Below, in pieces: positions 1 through 5,790 of a DNA stretch of 8,362 nucleotides. A program made the position numbers and the translations under genes. Position 1 is the first letter of the stretch, and every line of letters begins with the position of its first letter. Source of the stretch: an uncultured Paraburkholderia sp. GTDB taxonomy: Bacteria > Pseudomonadota > Gammaproteobacteria > Burkholderiales > Burkholderiaceae. Location of the stretch: the NCBI GenBank assembly GCA_937917025.1, contig CALFSF010000027.1, positions 1 through 8,362 on the forward strand, read 5' to 3'. The notes beneath the pieces are model-generated. The model did not search any database and had not been told where the DNA came from. It saw only the letters and a program-made list of their open reading frames with translations.

Positions 1-55
1 CTACATGGTCGGCACGATCGACGAAGCCTTCGAAAAGGCCAAGAAGATCCAGTAA
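1..55 (+). CDS. atpD: ATP synthase F1 subunit beta, C-terminal end (partial)
   Basis: The window opens inside this gene; only the last 17 codons and the TAA stop (53-55) are present, read from base 2. The tail reads YMVGTIDEAFEKAKKIQ, which is the usual C-terminus of betaproteobacterial AtpD. The beta subunit carries the catalytic nucleotide sites of the cytoplasmic F1 sector. The identification rests on this short tail plus atpC following 90 bases downstream, the normal end of an atp operon. The 90-base gap shows no terminator, so co-transcription with atpC is expected. Confidence 0.88.
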   Translation, partial: YMVGTIDEAFEKAKKIQ

Positions 56-145
56 GGCTTGAGTGCAGGCAACGAGGCGCGGGTTTTGCGGGTATCACGG
101 TAGAAGCCGCGCCGAACGCATTACGCTCAACCAGGAATCGACACC

Positions 146-571
146 ATGGCAACTATCAAAGTAGACGTCGTCAGCGCGGAAGAGCAGATCTTCTCGGGCC
201 AGGCGAAATTCGTCGCGCTGCCGGGCGAAGCGGGTGAACTGGGCATTCTGCCGGGCCACACGCCGCTCATCACGCGGATCCGTCCGGGTGCGGTGCGCAT
301 CGAGGCGGAAAACGGCGAAGAAGAGTTCGTGTTCGTCGCCGGCGGCATTCTTGAGGTCCAGCCGGGCGCAGTGACGGTTCTGGCCGACACGGCAATCCGC
401 GGTAAGGATCTCGACGAAGCCAAGGCCGAAGAAGCGCGCAAGCGCGCTGAAGAGGCGCTGCAGAACGTGGGTTCGAACCTCGAATACGCTACCGCGCAAG
501 CGGAACTCGCGTACGCGACGGCTCAGCTCGCTGCGATCCAGCGTCTGCGCAAGCTCCGCGGTCAGCACTGA
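146..571 (+). CDS. atpC: ATP synthase F1 subunit epsilon
   Basis: The 141-residue product has the normal length for AtpC. It is part of the central stalk of the F1Fo ATP synthase and couples rotor movement to catalysis; in bacteria its C-terminal helices can also inhibit ATP hydrolysis. Residues 1 to about 85 form the beta-sandwich domain, including the conserved ELGILPGHTPLIT stretch (residues 31-43). Residues from about 88 to 141 are rich in Ala, Glu, Lys and Arg and fit the two-helix C-terminal hairpin. The ATG start is preceded by AGGAA at 133-137, a well-placed ribosome binding site. It is the last gene of the atp operon: atpD lies just upstream and a strong intrinsic terminator follows 25 bases after the stop. 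Nothing is odd about it. Confidence 0.97.
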   Translation: MATIKVDVVSAEEQIFSGQAKFVALPGEAGELGILPGHTPLITRIRPGAVRIEAENGEEEFVFVAGGILEVQPGAVTVLADTAIRGKDLDEAKAEEARKRAEEALQNVGSNLEYATAQAELAYATAQLAAIQRLRKLRGQH

Positions 572-596
572 TCGCAACGCAGCACGCGGTAGAAGT

Positions 597-627
597 AAAA
601 AAGCAGCCCTTCGCGGCTGCTTTTTTT
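597..627 (+). terminator. Intrinsic terminator of the atp operon
   Basis: A perfect 8-bp stem (601-608 with 615-622, AAGCAGCC/GGCTGCTT) encloses a 6-base loop and runs into seven T residues (621-627). Six A residues (597-602) lie on the 5' side, so the structure could also stop transcription on the minus strand. It lies 25 bases after the atpC stop and separates the atp operon from the next gene. Confidence 0.93.
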
Positions 628-636
628 ATCCTTCAC

Positions 637-664
637 TTGACGTTTACGGAAAGGTAAGCAAAAT
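637..664 (+). promoter_or_regulatory. Promoter candidate for the acyl-CoA ligase gene
   Basis: TTGACG (637-642, 5 of 6 consensus bases) is followed after 16 bases by CAAAAT (659-664, 4 of 6). It lies directly behind the atp terminator, so the downstream gene has its own start signal. Transcription would begin near 671 and leave a leader of about 140 bases before the ATG at 814. I see no clear riboswitch or operator in that leader. The call is from sequence match only. Confidence 0.5.
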
Positions 665-800
665 CACAAATTGATTCTTGCCGCGAAAGACCGCAAGCGG
701 CCGGGCAAAGTTGCGGGTAACACTTGATGCCGCGCGGTCATACGCCGGTGGCACAATCGGTTTCAAATATATTTCAACCGGGCGACGGCGCGTCGCTCAC

Positions 801-805
801 GGAGG
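801..805 (+). promoter_or_regulatory. Ribosome binding site fixing the acyl-CoA ligase start
   Basis: GGAGG at 801-805 lies 8 bases before the ATG at 814. The frame is open further upstream to a TTG at 724 and an ATG at 727, but those have no comparable site and would add 30 residues of unconserved-looking sequence. This favours 814 as the start. Confidence 0.8.
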
Positions 806-813
806 CAGACACC

Positions 814-2544
814 ATGGCAATCCAGACTGGACGCGGGGGCGCACTCATCGAGCCGAAGGACAACCTCTCGTACGTCCGCGGCTCGACGGAGATTGCGTTG
901 AGCGAGGCAACGGTCGGTGAGTTTCTGCGCGACACGGCGCTCCGCTTTCCGGATCGTCCCGCCGTGGTGTTCCGCGAGCAGCGCATCAGCTGGACGTGGA
1001 AGGCGTTTTCCGACGAAGTCGACATTCTCGCCGCCGGCCTGCTGGCGTTGGGCATCGAGAAGGGCGACCGTGTCGGCATCTGGTCGCCGAATCGCGTCGA
1101 ATGGCTGTTGACGCAGTTCGCCACGGCCCGTATCGGCGCGGTGCTCGTAAATATCAATCCGGCGTACCGGCTGGCCGAACTCGAATACGCGCTGAACAAG
1201 GTGGGTTGCAAGGCGATCGTTTCCGCGCACAGCTTCAAGTCGTCGATGTATCTGGAGATGCTGCAGGAGCTCGCCCCTGAACTGGCCACGCACGCGCCAG
1301 GCGAACTGCGCGCGGCGCGCCTGCCGGAGCTTCGTTATGTGATCCGCATGTGCGACACCGAAACGCCCGGCATGTTGACGTTTTCCGACGTCATCGAGCA
1401 GGGTCGCGCCTCGCTCGACGTCGCGAGGCTCGACGCGATCGGCGCCACGCTGTCGGCGCATGAGCCGATCAACATCCAGTTCACGAGCGGCACGACGGGC
1501 AACCCGAAGGGCGCGACGCTCACGCACAGCAACGTCGTGAACAACGCGCGCTACATCGCGATGGCCATGCGCCTGAGCGAGCAGGACAGCCTGTGCATTC
1601 CGGTGCCGTTGTACCACTGCTTCGGCATGGTGCTGGCGGTGCTTGCGTGTGTCTCGGTGGGCGCGAATATGGTTTTCCCCGGCGAGGGATTCGATCCGCT
1701 CGCGACACTGTCGGCGGTCGCCGAAGAAAAATGCACGGCGCTTCATGGCGTGCCGACGATGTTCATCGCCGAACTCGACCATCCCGAATTCTCACGCTTC
1801 GATTTGAGCCGCCTGCGCACGGGCATCATGGCGGGCTCGCCGTGTCCGATCGAAACGATGAAGAAAGTGGTGTCGAAGATGCATCTCGGCGAAATCACCA
1901 TCGCATACGGCATGACGGAAACGAGCCCCGTCTCGTTCCAGAGTTCGACGGCTGATCCGCTCGACAAGCGCACGACAACCGTGGGCCGCATCCAGCCGCA
2001 TCTCGAAGTGAAGCTCGTCGATGCGAGCGGCAACGTGGTGCCGGTCGGCGAAACCGGTGAGCTGTGTACGAAGGGTTACTCGGTGATGCTCGGCTACTGG
2101 GGCGACGAAGCCAGAACGCGCGAAAGCATCGTCGACGGATGGATGCACACCGGCGATCTCGCGACGCTCGACGCCGAAGGTTATTGCAACATCGTTGGCC
2201 GTCTGAAGGACATGCTGATTCGTGGCGGCGAAAACATCTACCCGCGCGAAATCGAGGAGTTTCTGTTTCGTCATCCGAAGATCCAGAGCGTGCAGGTGTT
2301 CGGCGTGCCCGACCTGAAGTACGGCGAGGAAGTGTGCGCGTGGATCGTGCTGCGTCCGGGCGAACAGGCGACGGCGGAAGAGGTGCAGGCATTCTGCCGC
2401 GACCAGATCGCGCACTACAAGGTGCCGAAGCATATCCGCTTCGTCGACGAGCTTCCGATGACCGTGACCGGCAAGGTGCAGAAGTTCGTGATGCGCCAGC
2501 GGATGATCGAAGAATTGAAGATCACCACCGATAAAACCGCGTGA
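814..2544 (+). CDS. AMP-binding acyl-CoA ligase, ACSF2-like
   Basis: The 576-residue product is an adenylate-forming enzyme of the ANL superfamily. Such enzymes activate a carboxylic acid with ATP to an acyl-adenylate and then transfer it to coenzyme A. All core motifs are intact: the phosphate loop TSGTTGNPKG (residues 224-233), YGMTE (365-369), HTGD (445-448, the Asp that binds the ribose), GRLKD (462-466, at the hinge) and the C-terminal TGKVQK with the catalytic lysine K554. The GGENIYPREIEEF stretch (from residue 471) is typical of medium- and long-chain acyl-CoA synthetases close to ACSF2. No signal peptide or membrane segment is seen, so it is probably cytoplasmic. The substrate cannot be read from the sequence; a medium- or long-chain fatty acid is an inference. 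It stands alone between the atp terminator and a hairpin at 2555-2590. The 814 start is chosen for its GGAGG site. Confidence 0.9.
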   Translation: MAIQTGRGGALIEPKDNLSYVRGSTEIALSEATVGEFLRDTALRFPDRPAVVFREQRISWTWKAFSDEVDILAAGLLALGIEKGDRVGIWSPNRVEWLLTQFATARIGAVLVNINPAYRLAELEYALNKVGCKAIVSAHSFKSSMYLEMLQELAPELATHAPGELRAARLPELRYVIRMCDTETPGMLTFSDVIEQGRASLDVARLDAIGATLSAHEPINIQFTSGTTGNPKGATLTHSNVVNNARYIAMAMRLSEQDSLCIPVPLYHCFGMVLAVLACVSVGANMVFPGEGFDPLATLSAVAEEKCTALHGVPTMFIAELDHPEFSRFDLSRLRTGIMAGSPCPIETMKKVVSKMHLGEITIAYGMTETSPVSFQSSTADPLDKRTTTVGRIQPHLEVKLVDASGNVVPVGETGELCTKGYSVMLGYWGDEARTRESIVDGWMHTGDLATLDAEGYCNIVGRLKDMLIRGGENIYPREIEEFLFRHPKIQSVQVFGVPDLKYGEEVCAWIVLRPGEQATAEEVQAFCRDQIAHYKVPKHIRFVDELPMTVTGKVQKFVMRQRMIEELKITTDKTA

Positions 2545-2554
2545 TCTGAACGCA

Positions 2555-2590
2555 GCAAGGCGTCGCGCGCGAGCGTATGCGACGCCTTGC
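2555..2590 (+). repeat. 12-bp inverted repeat after the acyl-CoA ligase gene
   Basis: GCAAGGCGTCGC (2555-2566) and GCGACGCCTTGC (2579-2590) are perfectly complementary around a 12-base loop, starting 10 bases after the ligase stop codon. No T-tract follows, so it is not a standard intrinsic terminator. It may protect the mRNA 3' end or help Rho-dependent or imperfect termination. It is the only obvious 3'-end structure for the plus-strand ligase transcript. Confidence 0.6.
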
Positions 2591-2676
2591 CGGAACCGTG
2601 TTCCTGGAGCAACCTTGATAGCCGAAACGTCCGCGAATATCCGCTGAAGAAGCGGGAGCAAACGTTTAGCCAGACG

Positions 2677-2702
2677 AAAAAAAAGCGGGCCTGGAGCCCG
2701 CT
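2677..2702 (-). terminator. Intrinsic terminator for a minus-strand transcript
   Basis: Read on the minus strand, a 7-bp perfect stem (AGCGGGC at 2702-2696 with GCCCGCT at 2690-2684) with a 5-base loop runs into eight T residues (the A-run at 2677-2684 on the plus strand). The plus-strand direction has only TAAAAA after the hairpin, so the orientation is clear. The nearest minus-strand protein gene, pheC, stops 475 bases upstream, which is far for its own terminator. The structure more probably ends a separate small RNA. Confidence 0.85.
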
Positions 2703-2930
2703 AAAAACCACACGCTACGGGGTTAGCGCGAGGAGACCAATGAAGGAACCTGGTGGGACGACGCACATGACGCCGACCACGGCCCCAGCAGGGATGCCCC
2801 TTGTCAGGGCTTCGGCAAAGCCGACCGGCACAGTGCATCGTATCCGCTCACACTACGCACCCAGCCACATCCGTGTTGAAACCGTTGAAGGGCATTGTGG
2901 GCGAATAAGTCTGCTGGCGCGGTAACAAAG
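2677..2930 (-). ncRNA. Candidate structured small RNA with 6S-like paired ends
   Basis: About 225 bases of minus-strand sequence end in a strong intrinsic terminator and contain no convincing protein frame. The two ends can pair: GTTA (minus strand, 2926-2923 region) with TAAC (2725-2722), GCGC (2920-2917) with GCGC (2729-2726), and, after a 4-by-4 internal loop, AGACTTAT with ATTGGTCT (about 2912-2905 with 2741-2734). This encloses roughly 205 bases. Inside lies an 11-bp hairpin with one mismatch (2833-2860) and short GC-rich stems such as GGCTT/AAGCC. Length, complementary ends and an unpaired stretch just inside them recall 6S RNA, which binds RNA polymerase, but I do not recognise conserved 6S sequence. 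The 5' end is uncertain: a -10-like TACAAC (minus strand, 2944-2939) exists without a good -35. The alternative is a long 3' untranslated region of the pheC transcript. Confidence 0.5.
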
Positions 2931-3081
2931 TGTTTCAGGTTGTAACGCCCGTCAGACAAGGCTCTCCGGGATTACTTTCCGATCCGAACTGTTTTAAACG
3001 TCGCATGGACCGGTAGGAAATTCCGAACGCCGCGAACGTCATCGATTAACCCATACTGCGCTCTTTTATCGCGCGTTGGGA

Positions 3082-3098
3082 GCCGGGGATTTCCCGGC
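3082..3098. repeat. Small GC-rich hairpin downstream of pheC
   Basis: GCCGGG (3082-3087) and CCCGGC (3093-3098) form a perfect 6-bp stem with a 5-base loop. There is no T-run on either strand. It lies in the gap between the pheC stop and the candidate small RNA, where it could act as a weak 3'-end structure. Apart from this and the hairpin at 3133-3167, I see nothing identifiable between 2931 and 3176. Confidence 0.4.
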
Positions 3099-3132
3099 AT
3101 TTCGATGCAGCACGCGAGCATCGTGCAATGCC

Positions 3133-3167
3133 ACGCCAGCAGACTTTTCGTCGTGGGCTGCTGGCGT
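3133..3167 (-). repeat. 10-bp inverted repeat just after the pheC stop
   Basis: ACGCCAGCAG (3133-3142) and CTGCTGGCGT (3158-3167) are perfectly complementary around a 15-base loop. The repeat begins 9 bases beyond the minus-strand stop codon of pheC. Its position suits a 3'-end structure for the pheC mRNA, but no U-tract follows on the minus strand, so it is not a canonical terminator. Confidence 0.5.
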
Positions 3168-3176
3168 CGCCGGAAG

Positions 3177-3995
3177 CTACTTCAGCCACTTGTCCTGAAT
3201 GGCCTGGTATTCGCCGGTCGCGCGCGCCAGATGCAGCCACTGATCGACGTACTGCTGGAACACGACGTCGCCGCGCGGCACCATCCATGCCTTCTCACCG
3301 TACTGGAACGGCTTGTCCGGATGCACGGAGCATAGCCCCGGGTTGAGCTTTTGCTGCAGCAGGGTTTCGGACGCATCGGTGACCATGACGTCGGCCTTGC
3401 CGGCCAGGATCTGCTTGAACACCGTCACGTTGTCCGGATAGACCGTCTTGTTCGCGTGCGGGAAAAATTGCTTCGCGAAGCGCTCGTTGGTGCCGCCCGG
3501 ATTGACGATCACGCGCGTCGACGGCTGGTCGATCTGCGCGACGGTCTGGTACTTGTTGACATCGTCGCAGCGCACGATCGGGGTCTTGCCGTCGATCATG
3601 TAGGGCTCGGTGAAGAACGCGTGTTTTTGCCGGTCGAGCGTCGTCGATACACCGCCGATCGCGACATCGCATTTCGCGATGAAGTCGTTCATCAGGTTCG
3701 ACCACGACGTCTTCACGAATTCCGCCTTCACGCCGAGCGAGTGCGCGAGCGATTCGGCCATGTCGATGTCGATGCCTTCGAACTGGCCATCCGGCTTGTA
3801 GAACGAATACGGCTTGTAGTCGCCGGTCGTGCAGGCGCGCAGCGTGCCACGCGCGACGATTTCGTCGAGACGCGATCCCTGTGGGGTGGTGGCGGCGTTT
3901 GCCGCACTGTTCGTCTGGGCGGACGCCGGGCTCACGGCGCTTAGCGCGCCGGCGCAGATCAGGGCGCTGGTCCATGCGAGGGCGGTTTTGTTCAT
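3177..3995 (-). CDS. pheC: Periplasmic cyclohexadienyl (prephenate/arogenate) dehydratase, PheC family
   Basis: The 272-residue product has a signal peptide (residues 1 to about 26, cleavage after ASA) and then a periplasmic solute-binding fold. It matches cyclohexadienyl dehydratase as I recall it from Pseudomonas aeruginosa PheC: TTGDYKP (56-62), TSW-NLM-DF (97-105), GKTPI (136-140), VNPGGTNERFA (164-174), PDNVT (187-191), TDASE (206-210) and YVDQWLH (249-255). The enzyme converts prephenate to phenylpyruvate, or arogenate to phenylalanine. In the TDxxE motif the glutamate, here E210, aligns with the residue I recall as the catalytic acid; amino-acid transport binding proteins lack it. C143 and C222 align with a cysteine pair in PheC and could form a disulfide. 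No permease or ATPase gene is adjacent, which also favours an enzyme. AAGGAG (minus strand, 4006-4001) precedes the ATG. Automatic pipelines may call it a transporter substrate-binding protein. Confidence 0.8.
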   Translation of the reverse strand: MNKTALAWTSALICAGALSAVSPASAQTNSAANAATTPQGSRLDEIVARGTLRACTTGDYKPYSFYKPDGQFEGIDIDMAESLAHSLGVKAEFVKTSWSNLMNDFIAKCDVAIGGVSTTLDRQKHAFFTEPYMIDGKTPIVRCDDVNKYQTVAQIDQPSTRVIVNPGGTNERFAKQFFPHANKTVYPDNVTVFKQILAGKADVMVTDASETLLQQKLNPGLCSVHPDKPFQYGEKAWMVPRGDVVFQQYVDQWLHLARATGEYQAIQDKWLK

Positions 3996-4048
3996 CGAGT
4001 CTCCTTCGTTTGTCTGTTATTGGAAGTTAAACGCGGGTAAGGCGGTTG

Positions 4049-4077
4049 ATGATAGCCCGCCAATCCGGGCTTGATAA
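4049..4077 (-). promoter_or_regulatory. Promoter candidate for pheC
   Basis: On the minus strand, TTATCA (4077-4072, 4 of 6) is followed after 17 bases by TATCAT (4054-4049, 5 of 6). Transcription would start near 4042, leaving a leader of about 47 bases with AAGGAG placed 5 bases before the ATG. No operator-like repeat overlaps it. The call is from consensus match and spacing only. Confidence 0.55.
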
Positions 4078-4182
4078 GAAGATGACGGTCGCCCGGCGAC
4101 GCATTCGATGAACTGTGCGCCCGCGCCCGGCGCCGCGAGTCCACGCGCGAGCGCAACAGACAGTCGCGTTTATTCGCTGAAT

Positions 4183-4216
4183 CCCGCGCGATGCGGGTGG
4201 CGTCGTCCGGTAAAAT
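4183..4216 (+). promoter_or_regulatory. Hairpin plus -10 element ahead of hemE
   Basis: TAAAAT (4211-4216, 5 of 6) is placed to start transcription near 4223, only about 20 bases before the proposed GTG start of hemE. No good -35 lies 16-18 bases upstream. That position is instead occupied by a 5-bp hairpin (CCCGC 4183-4187 with GCGGG 4193-4197). Either an activator replaces the -35 contact or the true promoter is elsewhere. The rest of the pheC-hemE gap shows nothing else I can name. Confidence 0.4.
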
Positions 4217-4243
4217 GACCCTTTGCCTCCAGTCGCCCGCAAC

Positions 4244-5341
4244 GTGGTCAATACTCTTCTGAACGACACTTTCCTGCGCGCGCTCCTGCGCCAGCCGACC
4301 GAATACACGCCAATCTGGCTGATGCGGCAGGCGGGTCGCTACCTGCCGGAATACAACGCGACGCGCAGCCGCGCGGGCAGCTTCCTCGGCCTCGCGAAGA
4401 ATCCCGATTACGCGACGGAAGTCACGTTGCAGCCGCTCGACCGCTATCCGCTCGACGCCGCGATTCTCTTCTCCGACATCCTGACGATTCCCGACGCAAT
4501 GGGTCTCGGCCTCGACTTCCAGACGGGCGAAGGCCCGAAGTTCGCCCACCCCGTGCGCACGGAAGCCGACGTCGCGCGTCTCGCGGTGCCGGATATCGAC
4601 GCGACGCTGCGCTACGTGACGGACGCCGTCAGCCAGATCCGCCGCTCGCTGGTCGACGCGCAGGGCCGGCAGCGCGTGCCGTTGATCGGCTTTTCGGGCA
4701 GCCCGTGGACGCTGGCGTGCTACATGGTCGAAGGCGGCGGTTCGGCCGACTTCCGCACCGTGAAGTCGATGCTGTATGCGCGCCCTGACCTGATGCACCG
4801 CATTCTCGACGTGAACGCGAAAGCAGTCGCGGCCTACCTGAACGCGCAGATCGAAGCCGGCGCGCAGGCCGTGATGATCTTCGATACGTGGGGCGGCGCG
4901 CTGGCCGACGGCATCTATCAGCGTTTCTCGCTGCACTACATCCAGCAGGTCGTCTCCCAGCTCAAGCGCGAGCATGACGGCGCGAAAGTGCCGGTCATCA
5001 CGTTCACGAAGGGCGGCGGCCTGTGGCTCGACGAAATCGCCGCGACGGGTGTCGACGCGGTCGGACTCGACTGGACCGTGAATCTGTCGAAGGCGCGCGA
5101 ACGCATCGGCGACAAGGTCGCGCTGCAGGGCAATATCGATCCTTCGGTGCTGTTTGCGTCGCCTTCGGCGATCCGGATCGAGGCGCGCGCCGTGCTCGAC
5201 AGCTTCGGCAACCATCCGGGCCACGTCTTCAATCTGGGCCACGGCATCTCGCAGTTCACGCCGCCGGAACACGTCGCCGAGCTCGTCGACGAGGTTCATC
5301 GGCACAGTCGTGCCATTCGCGCCGGCAGCGTCCCGGCGTGA
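4244..5341 (+). CDS. hemE: Uroporphyrinogen III decarboxylase
   Basis: The 365-residue cytoplasmic enzyme removes the four acetate carboxyl groups of uroporphyrinogen III to give coproporphyrinogen III, a committed step toward haem. It carries the first family signature IWLMRQAGRYLPEY (residues 24-37, with substrate-binding R28 and R32), the conserved aspartate in FSDILTIPDAMG (D78, equivalent to the catalytic Asp of other HemE proteins) and the second signature GFSGSPWTLACYMVEGGGS (149-167). The C-terminal part has GLDWTVN (274-280), LQGNIDP (294-300) and LGHGISQFTPPEH (331-343). Length is normal and no residue looks damaged. The frame is open to a TTG at 4223, but the family N-terminus (TLLNDTFLRALL) begins directly after the GTG at 4244, so that start is preferred. 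No good Shine-Dalgarno site precedes it. It is divergent from pheC and appears monocistronic. Confidence 0.95.
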   Translation: MVNTLLNDTFLRALLRQPTEYTPIWLMRQAGRYLPEYNATRSRAGSFLGLAKNPDYATEVTLQPLDRYPLDAAILFSDILTIPDAMGLGLDFQTGEGPKFAHPVRTEADVARLAVPDIDATLRYVTDAVSQIRRSLVDAQGRQRVPLIGFSGSPWTLACYMVEGGGSADFRTVKSMLYARPDLMHRILDVNAKAVAAYLNAQIEAGAQAVMIFDTWGGALADGIYQRFSLHYIQQVVSQLKREHDGAKVPVITFTKGGGLWLDEIAATGVDAVGLDWTVNLSKARERIGDKVALQGNIDPSVLFASPSAIRIEARAVLDSFGNHPGHVFNLGHGISQFTPPEHVAELVDEVHRHSRAIRAGSVPA

Positions 5342-5441
5342 CGCGATGAGGGTGAAGATTGGGTTGCGGTGCGATGAAGTGGGCTCTCGATGTAAGGGTG
5401 GCGAAGGGGCAGCGAGGCCGTCGCGCGGCCATCCCGCAATT

Positions 5442-5454
5442 GTCAAGACTTGAC
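5442..5454. repeat. 13-bp palindrome abutting a DnaA box
   Basis: GTCAAG-A-CTTGAC (5442-5454) is a perfect inverted repeat around a single base, the form of a dimeric regulator operator. It lies 100 bases after the hemE stop and directly touches the TTATGCACA at 5455-5463. No family-specific operator was recognised. Confidence 0.5.
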
Positions 5455-5463
5455 TTATGCACA
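5455..5463 (+). promoter_or_regulatory. DnaA box, TTATGCACA
   Basis: The nine bases fit the relaxed DnaA-box consensus TT(A/T)TNCACA exactly. It is one of two such sites in the hemE-priA gap. Binding by DnaA is inferred from sequence only. Confidence 0.45.
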
Positions 5464-5644
5464 TTTGTCTCGCTGCGGCGCAGTAGAGGGTTGCATTGCT
5501 GTTTCGGGCTCGCAAGTTGTGTGCGAGTTTGATCCGCGCCTTGACTGGCAAGGGTTTCAGCGATGATTCGAGATATGTGCGGTAGCCCACGGAACGACGG
5601 CGGGGCGCCATTTTCGTGCCGTCATAACAGAGTTCTCAACAAAG

Positions 5645-5653
5645 TTATCCACA
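5645..5653 (+). promoter_or_regulatory. Consensus DnaA box, TTATCCACA
   Basis: This is a perfect strict-consensus DnaA box, 138 bases before the proposed priA start and in the same orientation as the one at 5455-5463. The position fits DnaA control of priA or a DnaA-titrating site. No origin features are present: there is no box cluster and no AT-rich unwinding region, and dnaA and dnaN are absent, so this is not oriC. Confidence 0.55.
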
Positions 5654-5699
5654 GGCCGGGCGGACCGATTGCAATTCTTCAGCAGAATCCAAAGCTTGG

Positions 5700-5732
5700 C
5701 GTCGAAAGTGAGGTTTTACTTTAACTTCGACG
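5700..5732 (+). repeat. Leader hairpin upstream of priA
   Basis: CGTCGAA (5700-5706) can pair with TTCGACG (5726-5732), and a nested alternative pairs AAAGT (5705-5709) with ACTTT (5718-5722). GAGGT (5710-5714) could also pair with ACCTC (5738-5742), so exclusive folds are possible. No convincing -35/-10 pair for priA was found nearby. The remaining bases of the 449-base hemE-priA gap show no gene and no other clear signal. Confidence 0.35.
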
Positions 5733-5790
5733 TCTTCACCTCGACCGATCGGCTAACCCGATTTGACCCGCTTTGCAGGATGAGCGCTGC

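Noticed and set aside
724..813. Upstream starts (TTG 724, ATG 727) for the acyl-CoA ligase
   Set aside because: The ATG at 814 has a GGAGG site at ideal spacing; the upstream codons have none.
763..2661. Long minus-strand frames (763-1782, 1792-2661) across the acyl-CoA ligase gene
   Set aside because: They are reverse-strand shadows of a gene that has every ANL motif in the plus frame.
2726..2760. GAGGAGACC stretch on the plus strand suggesting a cobalamin riboswitch
   Set aside because: The rest of the cobalamin consensus is missing and no B12-related gene follows. The sequence pairs better as part of the minus-strand RNA.
2587..2925. 112-codon plus-strand frame between the ligase and pheC
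   Set aside because: It has no ribosome binding site, no recognisable domain and an irregular composition, and it lies over the minus-strand terminator and the structured RNA candidate.
3992..5611. 539-codon minus-strand open frame across hemE
   Set aside because: It runs antisense to a clear hemE, is dominated by Arg, Ala, Asp and Val as expected from the reverse strand of GC-rich coding sequence, and has no recognisable domain.
5773..5790. TTG start for priA
   Set aside because: It adds MQDERC, which does not look like a PriA N-terminus. GTG 5791 gives MSDVFVRVALDHPL.
5342..5790. Replication origin in the hemE-priA gap
   Set aside because: There are only two DnaA boxes, no AT-rich unwinding region, and neither dnaA nor dnaN is nearby.
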